From: Dactylis glomerata
Taxonomy: Eukaryota; Streptophyta; Magnoliopsida; Poales; Poaceae
Length of the DNA stretch: 64,000 nucleotides
NCBI GenBank assembly: GCA_007115705.1
Contig: QXEO01002102.1
Span: forward strand, 2,994,509-3,058,508
Direction of reading: 5' to 3'
The position numbers were made by a program, and so were the translations under genes. The notes below the pieces were generated by a model that saw only the letters and a program-made list of their open reading frames with translations, had not been told where the DNA came from and ran no database searches. Shown one piece after another: positions 1-10,250 of this stretch (within the stretch, counting starts at the first letter, position 1; every line of letters starts with the position of its first letter).

Positions 1-823
1 ACAAGGCTGAAATCCTTTCCACTATACTTTTCTGGGCAATTATTAGCATAATGTCTAGACCCGCGACAATTGAAACAAATATCTTGAGCATGATCCTTCT
101 TTTGCCCCCCATTGATTACATAGCCCCTTTTCTCACGTTCTTTGCATTTCTCCTTATCTAGGCAGTCCCATGAATAGTGTCCTAACCTTTTACATTCTCG
201 GCACTCTACTTGGCTGATATCTTTCCTCTTCTATGGCTTCTCCAGGGCTAGAAGATCTTCCAATTCTTGCTTCTCATACTCCATTATGATTGAGGGAAAC
301 CTTTCTCTCTTCTTGTGGTTATTTTTGGTTACTTGTAGTCTTCCGCTCGGGTTGTTTCTCTTGGTGGTGATAAAATGTTTCGCCTTCTTAGGCTCGAATT
401 CAGCACCTGCTTTCCCGAGTGAGTGATGTATCTTATGCTTGACTTGTTGATTCAATTTATCCACCATAGCATTGAGATGACATTCTGCGAGGACGTGATT
501 TGTTCCTTCACACAAAAGACACGTAAACTTTGACAAGAGACATTCTCTATTACAATGATCTCTTCCACAACTATGGCACTGCTCTTACAATCCTTAGATA
601 TATGTCCTATATCTCCATAGGGTTTGCAAGCTTGGTTTCTTGTCACAACATGTTCTTCGGGCTTGTCATTGCTTAGATCACTTGGTGATACGTTGTTGTT
701 GTTAGTCATGATCTGAGACGCCATTTGCACAATGTGAGTATGTGCATCTAACAGTTGCTGCACTCCTGGGGGTAACTCATTGCTCTTGCTGCTGATCATA
801 TTTTGGGTTACCACTTGAGTCAA
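1..823 (-). pseudogene. zinc-knuckle protein of B', frameshifted and cut by the window edge
   Basis: Minus-strand frame beginning at the ATG at 823. It matches the zinc-knuckle frame of element B at 15434-16339. A small deletion near 575 shifts the frame: codons 823 to about 575 are read in one frame, and the cysteine-rich remainder (536 to 231) in another, followed by a stop at 231. Beyond the stop the sequence still encodes CCHC motifs, including one near 36-80. Visible motifs include a perfect knuckle CLLCEGTNHVLAEC near 478-522 and a degenerate CKPYGDIGHISKDC. The role is probably RNA binding in a gag-like particle. This copy is non-functional as it stands. Confidence 0.75.
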
Positions 824-1163
824 CTAGGTATGCGTCTCTATCATCATCTGCATCACTAAGTGCATCTGAGAGTTGTTGAGGCTGCTCTGGCTTTGACGAT
901 GCATCTGTTAAAGTTTTTGGGTAGGGTTTAGGTTTTTAACAAGGAGAAGAATAGAGTGGAAAACTTCTAAAGAATGTTCCTACCAGTTAGCAACAATTCA
1001 AGTCAAATCACCTTACAATCAATAAACATTCAACAAGCATTCAACTCATCAAGCAATCAGGTTTTAATACAAACGAAAGGTACGATAATTCCACAAGTCG
1101 GTATGATCATAAACATTTATTACAATGACGTCGCTTATTTAAAAGTCTTAAATGGAGGTCCAA

Positions 1164-1706
1164 CTAAAGCTTCTTGGTCCCCTTCGAGGCAGATCCATTG
1201 GTTTGGTCCATCTGCTTCTTCAGAGCTACAATCTGATCATCCTTGGTGATGTTGAGATCATTTTGAAAACCAAGTTTGAATGCAAGCTCTACCATGTCAC
1301 CTTGAAGTTGACTTATGGTTTCCTTCAGTTCAGTAGTATCCTCATTTTCTTCTTTGAGGTCCTTTTGAGTATTATAAAGTCTCCACTTGAGTCTCTCTCC
1401 AAGTTCTTTTATAGCTTCCCATGCAGCACATCTTGCGGAGTCAAAGAATGATGGATACATCTCGGAGCTGGTGAACATCCAGAGTCCCATCTTCTTGTGG
1501 TCGTCTTCTTTGTTCTTGTATAGGTGGAGTTGTACCCACCAATATTTCCGACCTTCATCAATCACGGGAAATCCCTTGTAGACAGCTTCTCCTTGCATTC
1601 CCATGCTCAACATGAGGTTCTTCAGTGCTTTGGGAAACTCAGTCTCACTCTTCAGGGCCATGGTCATCACGGGTCCCTTCTTGACGGATTCGTTGATGCT
1701 GGCCAT
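1164..1706 (-). CDS. conserved 180-residue LARD protein, N-terminal alpha/beta region plus coiled coil
   Basis: Uninterrupted minus-strand frame of 180 codons, ATG at 1706, about 0.5 kb downstream of the primer-binding site of B', where a first gene is expected. Residues 1-40 look helical; about 41-65 contain likely beta strands around YKGFPVIDEG and YWWVQLHLYK; about 80-110 contain GLWMF and a helix ARCAAWEAIKELGERL; about 115-170 is a charged heptad-like coiled coil ending in a Lys-rich tail. The alpha-beta-beta-beta-alpha order is reminiscent of a double-stranded-RNA-binding fold, but this is inference and I do not recognise the family. Close relatives are at 16680-17222 and 49688-50209. 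Preservation in three copies whose LTRs have diverged supports real coding. Confidence 0.7.
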   Translation of the reverse strand: MASINESVKKGPVMTMALKSETEFPKALKNLMLSMGMQGEAVYKGFPVIDEGRKYWWVQLHLYKNKEDDHKKMGLWMFTSSEMYPSFFDSARCAAWEAIKELGERLKWRLYNTQKDLKEENEDTTELKETISQLQGDMVELAFKLGFQNDLNITKDDQIVALKKQMDQTNGSASKGTKKL

Positions 1707-2177
1707 CTAAAAGATTTTAAAACAATGGAATAAGTAGTGAAAGAAAATTATAACAAGAAAGTAAAACTTGGATAACCTTTTAAATCCTAGGCTATTTCCT
1801 AAGGTCATCATCTTTTCCTTCTCCTTGAGTGGGGCAAGTAGCTCATCATTTGCAAAATAGTTCGTTGGTCCTATTGTTATCAAGATCCTTCATAAGAATT
1901 TCTAAGTCCGAGAACTATTGATGCATAGACTCTTTCTTCTAGACTTCTTTAATTCGCTTCCTTTGATGATGTGGGTGGGTGGGTCTTGAAGTCCTTGAGG
2001 TGTTGAAGTTGAAGCTCTTTCCCTTTGGGTTGAAATGAAGAGTAGGGACAAAAATGACTAAGGAAAGAGTTTAAGAGATAATGAGTGTGTAGGGTTTTAA
2101 CTTATAGGTAAAACAACTCCTATTTTCTAAGGGGTTTTTGTCCAATCCTAGGGTTACGAACCTAAGGGCAACACTTT

Positions 2178-2189
2178 GCTCTGATACCA
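2178..2189 (-). other. primer-binding site (tRNA-iMet) of B'
   Basis: On the minus strand the twelve bases read TGGTATCAGAGC, the standard complement of initiator tRNA-Met. It lies three bases inside the LTR boundary at 2192. This fixes the element's orientation (5' LTR on the right). Confidence 0.85.
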
Positions 2190-2575
2190 TCTGTACTGAC
2201 GTCACCTTTTAAAGATGACGATCCATGTGCTTTTCAGTGCTAGTCCCTGGATCAAACGCTAGCACACACAGTTTAAGATGTAACATCAAGAAACAAAGGT
2301 CATTTTATTACATCGCATGATCTAGCAATTACATAAAGAAACTTTACAATACTCGTAGCATAAAGCTATCAGAGTTTACAACAAAATCAAAAATAGCATG
2401 GAGTCCTTCTTCTTCATGTGCCATAGGCGAACATGCAGCGGATAGACTCGTAACCCTGTCGTACCTTTCTTATCGTCAAAACCTGCAACATGAAACGTTG
2501 CAGCCACAATGGGTCAATACACTTGAATTGTATTGGCAAGATGTTACTTTTGGTGGACACAAATGGAACCTAACA

Positions 2576-3734
2576 TGTAACGGCCCAGAAAAATCCCCTT
2601 TTTTAGAAATTGTTTATTTGTTTTTTCTTTTGTGCATCATGCATCATCATGCATTGTCACCTTGCATTTTTTTTATCTAAAGTTATTTAAATTAACATCT
2701 ACTATTGTTATTTTACTGGTATGGGTTTATAATAAACCTTCCTCTTCTTTTCTTTTCTTATTTTAATTTAAAATTAAAACTATAATGTTTACAACCCTTG
2801 CTATTGTTTTGTAATAATAAATCAAGTTTTATAAATCTTTTCTCCTTCTCTCTTCTACTCTTTTCTCTCCATCGCTCTTTCTTTAAAAGGTCATTTTTTT
2901 TTAAATTCTGGCGTGCTGCTTCCTTCGCTCTTTGGCCCACTCGAGTTCCAGTCCACCGAAGCCCGCTTGTTCTTTGTCTTTTCTCCCACCTGTACGGCAG
3001 GAAATCCACCGGAGCCACGTCGACTGTGTAGCGATGGGACGGACGTCCTCGCCTCTGTCCGCCTATAAGAAGTCGATCCTAGCCCTACAACCCTAGTCCG
3101 TTTCTGTGTCGCCGCGACTCGCTCTTCTCCCTCTCGCTCCGCTTCCTGTCTACCCGCCCGTCACCCTCACCTCGCCATGGGCGTCTCCAACGTTCGGCGC
3201 CCGTCCTTGCTCAGCCCGCGACCAGGAGCTTGCTGCTCGTTTCTCCGCTGCCGCACGGACGTCCTCGACAGTAGCAGCTCGACAGCCTTTGGTTTCTACA
3301 CGGCCATGCGCTTCTTCCACCTCCGACTTCAACTGCGAACGCACGCCTACAGATGCCGACCTTGCTGCTCTGCTCCAACGCCAAGCTGTGTGCTTGCACG
3401 CTCTGCAGCGTGTCTCCGCGGCCGAGTTCCGCCTGTCTCCATCCTCCCCCGACCTCTTCGTCCACGCTCTTGCCCTACCGGTGAGTTTCAGAACCTTTTC
3501 CTCCACTCCACCGTCGACTTTGCGCCTCACAGCAGCCGTTTCCTTTCTTCCCGAGGTCCTCTCCGCCATGGCCCATGGACTCGCTCATGTCGCTTCAAGC
3601 TCTGCGCTCTGCTTGCTCGTCCGCGACCCGGCGCCAATTCCTTCGCCAAGCTCCACTGCCTTCTGGATATCTCTGACCGGCCGGTGTTGGCCACGTCGCG
3701 CGTACGTCCGTCCGCCTCGCTCTCCTGCAGTTAC
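2576..3734 (+). mobile_element. truncated A-type LTR inserted in the B' LTR
   Basis: It starts TGTAACGGCCCAG directly after the 5-bp sequence taaca and matches the first 1.16 kb of the A LTRs at 17938 and 22207. The insertion point in the B LTR is the same base as that of A at 17938. Identity with the A LTR stops abruptly after gcagttac at 3734, where unrelated sequence follows. The block holds a polypyrimidine-rich stretch, a TATA-like box at 3062 and a GC-rich leader. Long frames here (for example 3106-3795 and 3177-3761) are low-complexity Pro/Ser/Arg translations and are not taken as genes. Confidence 0.8.
3062..3070 (+). promoter_or_regulatory. candidate TATA box of A-type LTR
   Basis: CCTATAAGA precedes a CT-rich leader. 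The same element occurs at 18422 and 22692 in the two A LTRs. A consensus 5' splice donor (CCG|GTGAGT) follows about 410 bp downstream at 3481 and is also kept at 18840 and 23111. Confidence 0.5.
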
Positions 3735-3825
3735 AAGCACACTGCCCAGCAAATTTTTTAATTCACTCCAAACAAAGCACTTAAACCAGGTTTAAATTTC
3801 TGGTCACCAAAAGTGGGGTGTTACA
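3735..3825 (-). mobile_element. 91-bp inverted LTR start of an unidentified family
   Basis: Read on the minus strand this begins TGTAACACCCCACTTTTGG, which is the form of an LTR 5' end. It is fused head-to-head with the truncated A LTR on its left, and element G sequence follows directly on its right. No matching TSD is seen (taaca on the far left, ttttt on the right). It is either the remnant of an insertion into G or a recombination product. Confidence 0.45.
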
Positions 3826-4963
3826 TTTTTCAAATATCAAACCGAAAATAGCAAGTAAAGAAAACCAAAGCTAGAAATTAAAAAGGCAAACAAAGAGAAA
3901 CAACAGAAATATTTTTGGTCTTTTTGTGTTTTGGGAAAGTAGAAATAAGAACTAGAACAACAAATAAAAGAAAGCAGAACATGGATATACAAAGGACCGA
4001 CAAAATATGATATGTAGATGAGTGAATCGTCGGCATACCTCCCCCCTAGCTTAGGCTTTTGGCCTAAGTGGAGATCAACATCGTCTCCAAAACATGCCCC
4101 ATGCTGGTGGGTCATCATTGGCATAGTCATAGCCTGGCTCTTGCGAAGATGAAGCAGATGGTGTATAATCATAATAAGGCTGCTGGTATAGAAACTCCGC
4201 AATGTTAGAGGGCTAACATGCATCAAAATAACATTTCTATGCAATAGAACAAGCATGCAAACTCATTTCACCTGTCACCTATAGAGCTAAAATAATCAAG
4301 AAATACTTCACTAAACAAAATTCTACTTGGACAATCAGAGGAGTCACATACAGGAGAACAAATGCTCCAAATCTCAGCAACAATGATGGGCTGAGCAAGG
4401 AGATCGAAAAATCGAAATGAAGGGCACCAAGAACACGAGTTTGAGTAGGTGTGTCGTTGTTTTCGGGAGAGAGAAAGAGCTGGGGAGGAAGAGATAAGTG
4501 AGGGGCCAGGGGGCCCCCCTCACCATAGGTGGGCGCGGCAAGGGCTGGGCCACGCCCCCTAGTGGTGAGGTGGCATGGCAAGTCCCCCTGAGGTCTCCCA
4601 GGTGCCTCTCTGCCCCATTTTTGACATAAAATTTTAAAAAGATTTTTCTAGAATTTTTCGAGAAACTTTATTTTTGAGGATTTTTTAGAAATTGACAACA
4701 GATTAAAAAGTCGGGAAAACGAAGATGGCATGATTGCAAGCAAATCAAAACCAAGTGTGCAGCAGCTCTAAGATACTCTAATCATTTAACTAACAAAAGG
4801 AACAAAAATAAACAAGTAAATATGAGTGAGGTTGAGTAAATGCGGTGAAAACAAAGTTTTGTTCATATAAAATCACTTTGTAACAAGGTTGATCAAGTCT
4901 TGTTACCAAACTAACTTTTTATGAGGCAAAACTTTGCATTTCACTATATGCTTATGTTACCTC
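3826..4963 (-). other. noncoding 3' part of G
   Basis: No convincing gene. It contains a purine run (on the minus strand) at about 4040-4050, resembling a PPT, and a GC-rich block at 4500-4570 that resembles the GC-rich block of the G LTR at 8780-8840. The latter suggests an LTR-derived segment embedded in the internal region. Short frames at 3837-4256 and 4279-4581 have no recognisable domains. Confidence 0.5.
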
Positions 4964-5740
4964 GACCTTGATAGGCATAGTCCCAATCATGACAATTTTA
5001 TATTCTTCCTTGGGCTTTTGCTTTGAACAAATAATTTGACCAACTCGAATGGTCTCAACATTCTTGATTGAATTTAGAGCATTCTTTCTATCAATTTTCT
5101 TGGGAAAATAGACCGTGTACTCTTTGTCATTGACAATAAAAGTTACATTTCCCTGATTGCAATTAATAACAGTACCTGCAGTTTTAGAAAAGGTCTTCCA
5201 AGAATAATAGACATATTATCATATTCGGGCATTTCCAACACAACAAAGTCAGTTAATATCAAACAACTGTTAGCAACTTGAACAAGAACATTTTCACATA
5301 TACCAATAGGAATAGTAGTAGACTTATCAGCCATCTGCAAAGATATATCAGCCGATACCAATTTTTCTAGATCAAGTCTCTTATAAAGAGAAAAAGGCAT
5401 GACACTAACTCCAGCTCCCAAATCACATAAAGCAGTTCTAACATAGTTATTTTTAATGGAGCAAGGAATAGTTGGTATACCTGGATCTCCAAGCTTCTCT
5501 GGAACTTTACCATCAAAAGAATAATTAGCAAGTAGAGTGGAAATTTCCTCATTAGGAATCTTCCTTTTATTAGTAACAATATCTTTCATATACTTTGCAT
5601 AAGGAGGCATTCTAATAGCATCAGTCAAAGGAATTTGCAAAAATAAAGGTCTCATCCATTCACAAAACCTGTTGTAGTGTTCTTCTTCCTTGGACTTGTG
5701 TTTCTTACCAGGAAAAGGCATTGGTTTCTGCACCCAAGGT
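4964..5740 (-). pseudogene. retropepsin-like protease region of G
   Basis: Minus-strand frame (5733 to 5143) continuing the gag region. The motif ALCDLGAGVSVMP is the plant gypsy version of the aspartic protease active site (D-x-G, here DLGAG), and MSIILGRPFL is the matching C-terminal protease motif (hydrophobic-hydrophobic-G-R). A one-base loss near 5190 shifts the frame; the following codons stay open in the neighbouring frame to a stop near 4964. The protease would cleave the gag polyprotein. Coding ends after the protease, with no reverse transcriptase, so the element needed enzymes from elsewhere. Confidence 0.75.
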
Positions 5741-7594
5741 TCTCTCTCTTTACCATGCTTGTTGGCAATGAAGTCTTCTTTGGTATACTTTTTGCATTTT
5801 TATCAATCTTTTTTGGTTCCTCTTCAACTTCTTCTTTATCGGAAGCATCTCCTGGTTCAATTTCAGCATCAGAAATAGAAACACTATTAGGATCTTTACC
5901 TGCTTCAGAGGATTCTGTAGTTATTTTATGCTTCTTCTTCTTCCTCTTAGAAGGAATATCATCTCTTGAAGTGCGTTGAGAATCTTGCTCGATCCTCTTA
6001 GGATGTCCTTCAGGATATAAGGGGTCTTGAGTGGTAGCACCTCCTCTTGTGCGTATTTCACAAGCTTGTTTTTCTCTTGCAGCATTAACTAGCAAATCTT
6101 TTTTCACCTTCGTAAGCTGATCAATTTGAGTCTGAACCATTTGAAAATGTTTAACAAGTATCTGCACATCATTGGAGGTTCTCTCCACAATATCCTGCGA
6201 CTTGTTAATAGCTCTAGAATTTTCCAACAAATGATTATGCACCATTCTATTAAAATTATCTTGCTTAACAATAAAATTATCTAATTCATCTAAGCATTGA
6301 TCAGGCGGCTTAGAGTAAGGAATATCTCTATCATCAAAGTGTTGGAGAGAGTGTACCTCAATAGTGGATGAGCAAGGGATTGGCTTACATAATTCTTCTA
6401 TAGGAGGTAAATTCTTCACATCTTTGGCCTTAATACCTTTCTCCTTAAGAGATTTCTTGGCTTCCCTCATAATTTCATCATTTAATTCAATCATTCCTCT
6501 CTTCTTCGGTGTCGGCTCAGGGACTGGCGCAGGTGTTGGTGTTGGTGTTGGCTCAACTAGAGTCCAATCATCATGATTCCGGCTTATTTTAGCCATTAAT
6601 TCTTCAGCTTCAGCCGGAGTTCTTTCCCTAAAAACACAACCAGCACAACTATCCAGATATGACTTAGATTCATCAGTTAGTCCATTATAAAATATACCAA
6701 GGAGTTCATTTTACGCAATGGCTCTTTAGGCAAAGCTCTAATTAAAGAACAAAACCTTGTCCAAGATTCAGGCAATATCTCTCCTTTTCCCTGTTCAAAG
6801 TCAAAGATTTTCAGCACAACAGCATGTTGAGCACTAGCAGGAATATATTTCTAAAAGAAAGCATTAACCAAAGCAATAGGACTATGAATAGATCCAGGAG
6901 ACAAGCTATTAAATCAAGTTTTAGCTGCATATTTCAACGAGAAAGGAAAAATCTTAGCAACAAAGTAAGTGCGAAGCTTAATATCATCAGAAAACAAATT
7001 ACTCAAAGTAGAAAGCTCATTCATGTGCTCCATAGCACTTTCATTCTCAGTACCACAAAAAGTCTCTTTCTCAACAATAGATATGTAAGATAAATCTAAA
7101 GAGAAATCATAATCCTTGTCTCTAATATTTATGGGAGAAGCAGCAAACTTAGGATCAGGAGACAAGTTATATCTAACAGCACGTCTCGCTAGAAGTTCCT
7201 TAACAGCTTTAGCATCACGAGTAGCACGAGCTTCAGCAATAAAATCATCGTCAAGCTCAATATAAGCATCATCAAAATCATCACTAGGACATTCCCTAGA
7301 CTCAGGTGAACTAACAGGTGTAACAATGGTGTTTCCCATCTTAGCTCTAGCAATTGTAGCATCTAAAAAGGAACCTAGCGAACCACTCTCATCAAGCACA
7401 GTAGAAGCATCATCTAAATTATCTGTTGCATTTTCAAACTTAGCAGAAGTAGTAGCAGTAGCGTGTGCGTGTGGTGGTGTAAGCAACTTACTCATAACAA
7501 ATGGTGAATCAAGGGCAACAGAAGTGTTCAAAGTCGTACCTCTTCTTGTAGTGGATGGCAATATAGGAACTTTTCCATCACAAGGTTTACCCAT
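5741..7594 (-). pseudogene. gag: Athila-like gag of G, frameshifted
   Basis: Probable start is the ATG at 7594, just downstream of the PBS; the longer frame to 7693 runs into the PBS and LTR and is not real. The first frame runs to 6914 with acidic segments and the motif RDKDYDFSLDLSYISI followed by ENESAMEHMNELS, typical of Athila-type gag. After a stop at 6914 and further frame breaks in 6600-6830, gag resumes at 6596 with KISRNHDDW, a Pro-Thr repeat and a Lys-rich stretch. Another frame break near 5740 precedes the protease. Gag forms the virus-like particle in the cytoplasm. No zinc knuckle is visible. The gene is non-functional. Confidence 0.75.
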
Positions 7595-7652
7595 GATGAA
7601 AGGATTGCAGCGAACAATATGAATTCCAAGTGAACTTACAAATAAAGCTATG

Positions 7653-7671
7653 CCCCCCGGCAACGGCGCCA
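7653..7671 (-). other. primer-binding site (tRNA-Asp type) of G
   Basis: The minus strand reads TGGCGCCGTTGCCGGGG, the complement expected for the 3' end of plant tRNA-Asp and usual for Athila-like elements. It lies 11 bases inside the LTR end at 7683. Confidence 0.8.
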
Positions 7672-7682
7672 GAAAATAGTCT

Positions 7683-9077
7683 TGATGACCCACAAGTATA
7701 GGGGATCACAACAGTCTTCGATGGAAGTAAAACCCAGATTTATTGATTCGACACAAGGGGAGCCAAAGAATATTTATAAGCCTTAACAGATGAGTTGTCA
7801 AATCAGCTGCACCTGGAAACAGACTTGCTCGCAGCGGTTTATCAGTAGCAACAGTTTTATAGTGGTGATAGTAACGAAATAGTAACAACAATAGTAAAAT
7901 AAAAGCGGTAATAGTAGCAATAGTAAACATTAGGATGGAATACTGTAGGCATAGGGATGGATGTACGGGCGTTGCATGGATAAGATAATTCATGAAATCA
8001 GTGAGACATGGGCAATTGCAGATAAATAATGATAAGCATCCTAGTATTAACAATCATAGGCATGTGTTCCGTATATAGTCGTACGTGCTCGCAATGAGAA
8101 ACTTGCACGACATCTTTTGTCCTACCAGCCTGTTGCAGCAGGGCCTCAAGGGAAACTACTGGTAATTAAGGTACTCCTTTTAATAAAGTACCGGAGCAAA
8201 GTATTAACACTCGGTGAACACATGTGATCCTCACATCATAGCCATCCCCTCCGGTTATCCCAATTTCTGTCATGTCGGGGCCTCGGGTTTCGGACAACAA
8301 TATGTGTATACAACTTGTAAGTAAGACCATAAACAACAAGTATCATCATATAACAATAACAAGTTCAGATCTGAAATCATGGCACTCGGGCCCAAAGTGA
8401 CAAGCATTAAGCACAACAAGTTGCAACAATGTCACAAGCACTAATAAAAGATACTAGGCACTATGCCCTAACAATCTCATAGCAAATTACATGAATGATC
8501 TCATCCAAGCCCTACCATCCCCTTCGCCTACAGCGGGAATTACTCACACATGGATGGGGGAGTCATGGATGGTTGATGGAGAGACGTCGGTGATGATGGT
8601 GATGAAGATCTCCTCCAAATCCCCGTCCTGGTAGGGTGCCAGAACGGAGTTTCTGGTTCCAAATCGCGGTTTCTGATGGCGGCAGTGCAGCGGAAGTCTA
8701 TCTAGGAAAACGCCAAACCCCCACTCCTTTCAGGTCAGAGGGTATATGTAGGTGGAAGGAGGGGTCGAGGCGATGTCCAAGGTGGCCTCACCACAGGTGG
8801 GCGCGGCCAGGCCTAGGCCGTGCCCCCTGGTGGTGAGCCCAGGCCACTGCCCCCCTTCGTCTCTACTTCTGGCTCCGTGGGTCTTCTGGCAAAATAGAAT
8901 TTTTGTAATATTTTCCAGGATTTTTCCTAAAAGTCGAATTTCTGCACAAAAACAAGACACCAGAGCAATTCTGCTGAAAACAGCGTGAGTTCGTGTTAGT
9001 TGTATTCAAAACACACAAATTAGAGGAGAAACGATAGCAAAAGTGTTCAGGAAAGTAGATACGTTTTGGACGTATCA
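7683..9077 (-). repeat. 5' LTR of G (1395 bp)
   Basis: On the minus strand it begins TGATACGTCCAAAACGTATC and ends GGGTCATCA. The first 20 bases form an imperfect palindrome, a feature shared with the D LTRs. It contains a GC-rich block at 8770-8850. Only one copy remains. Confidence 0.8.
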
Positions 9078-10250
9078 CATGTGTTGATTGAAAATTCACA
9101 GGGATTTAAAACTTTTGAGTTTATTTAAAAGCCCTATTGTAAAAAAAACTATTTTAAAATCTCTATTAATTCTCGAAGAGTTTCCTTAAGAAAATAAAAG
9201 AATTAAAAATACTATTTTATTTCTTTATTCAAACTTATGCAAGCTATCTTGCAGAGAAATAATTTACAAAATGTGCTGTATTTATTCAAGGAGGCCTTAA
9301 ATAAAACAATATTTGCAAAAGAATCTCAAAATATTGTTTTATCCTCTCAGATTTCAAAGGATTGCTATTAAAACCATAACCCTATTTTTGCCTTATGCAA
9401 ATATAGCCACTTTGTCCAAGTAATAGGTTTATTAGGAATCTTATTTTCATTTGAAAACTTATGGCTTACTGTTTCAAAACATTGTTTTGAATATTTGAAA
9501 AACACCATGCCTTGATTTGAATTGATTTGCTTCTAATTTGCAAAATATATGAAATAAACCAGAAAATAGAAAAAGAAAAAGCAAACGAACAAAAAAATAT
9601 AAAAGAGGCCGAGGGGGAACCGAAGCAGCCCAGTCTCGGATTCAGCCCCGGCCCAACCTCGACCAAACCCGAAAGGGTATCTCGCCCGGCCTCTCCCCCA
9701 CTGATGAGTGGGACCCACTCATCGGTTATCTTCCACCTCTGGAAGGTGTCCACCGCGAGCACGGCTTCCTCCTCGACCATCCAAAGTCGCCCAAACCCAA
9801 ACTGCAGCCCCCTCCGCAAGGTATCGGCCCTCCATATATAGCCCGACACCCCCTCCCTCGCCCCTCCCTTTTTCTGCTTGAGTTGTGCCTAGCCGGAGCT
9901 CCTAGCATCTGTGAGCTTCCCTGCCCGAAACCGATGCCGTCAGTGAGCCTACGCCCTTCTCCTTCCGCCCAAACTTCTTCTCTCCCTCCGGCGTTCCCCC
10001 TGATATTTTTCTTTTGCCAAATCTCGCAGAGAATCAAGCAGAGCGTCGGGTGGCCGAAGCTCACCATCGCATGCGCCTCATCCAGCCGCGCCCTTCTCCT
10101 ACGCCTGGACACGATCCTTGACGCCAATCAAACGGGCGAGCCCACCTCGTCCTCCCGAACGTCGTCGTATCCTTGCCATCATCCAGAACCTCCTACAAGC
10201 TCACCGGAGCTCGGTGTCTGGCCATCTCACTGGAGTTCCACGTCGGAACC
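9078..10250 (+). repeat. element C 5' LTR, segment 1
   Basis: Matches 51977-53143 of the C 3' LTR. The first 55 bp (equivalent to 51922-51976) are missing because G sits there. It is interrupted at 10251 by B, whose TSD gaacc is at 10246-10250 and 29910-29914. No gene; the frames at 9466-10302 on both strands fall in the GC-rich transcribed part of the LTR. Confidence 0.85.
9832..9843 (+). promoter_or_regulatory. candidate TATA box of C 5' LTR
   Basis: CATATATAGCC, conserved in the other C LTR at 52732-52743, is followed by a CT-rich leader. The position fits the U3/R boundary. Confidence 0.5.

Larger units (their letters stand above)
1..2575 (-). mobile_element. LARD-like retrotransposon B', partial copy
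   Basis: This is the right-hand part of a minus-strand LTR retrotransposon that continues beyond the left window edge. Positions 1-2191 are internal domain and 2192-2575 are the end of its 5' LTR, which is interrupted at 2576 by an A-type LTR. It is near-identical to 15517-17937 of element B, so boundaries are set by that copy. B' has about 150 extra bases at 1886-2035 that are missing from B near 17397. It carries a broken zinc-knuckle frame and an intact 180-codon frame, with no protease, reverse transcriptase or integrase. Long LTRs with a pol-less internal domain match the LARD class of grass elements. Confidence 0.85.
3826..9077 (-). mobile_element. Athila-like gag-protease retrotransposon G, 3' end missing
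   Basis: Minus-strand element with its 5' LTR at 7683-9077, a tRNA-Asp-type PBS at 7653-7671, gag frames from 7594 to about 5740, a protease region ending near 4964, then noncoding sequence to 3826. No reverse transcriptase, RNase H or integrase coding is present. The 3' LTR is absent. The right end (gtatca) abuts base 56 of the C LTR, so G inserted into C, and its left half plus the first 55 bp of C were later lost. PBS type and gag style place it near Athila/Sabrina-like gypsy elements; the exact family name is not established here. Confidence 0.75.

Noticed and set aside
6914..7693. G gag starting at the first ATG (7693)
   Set aside because: This start lies in the LTR and translates the PBS; the ATG at 7594 is a better start.
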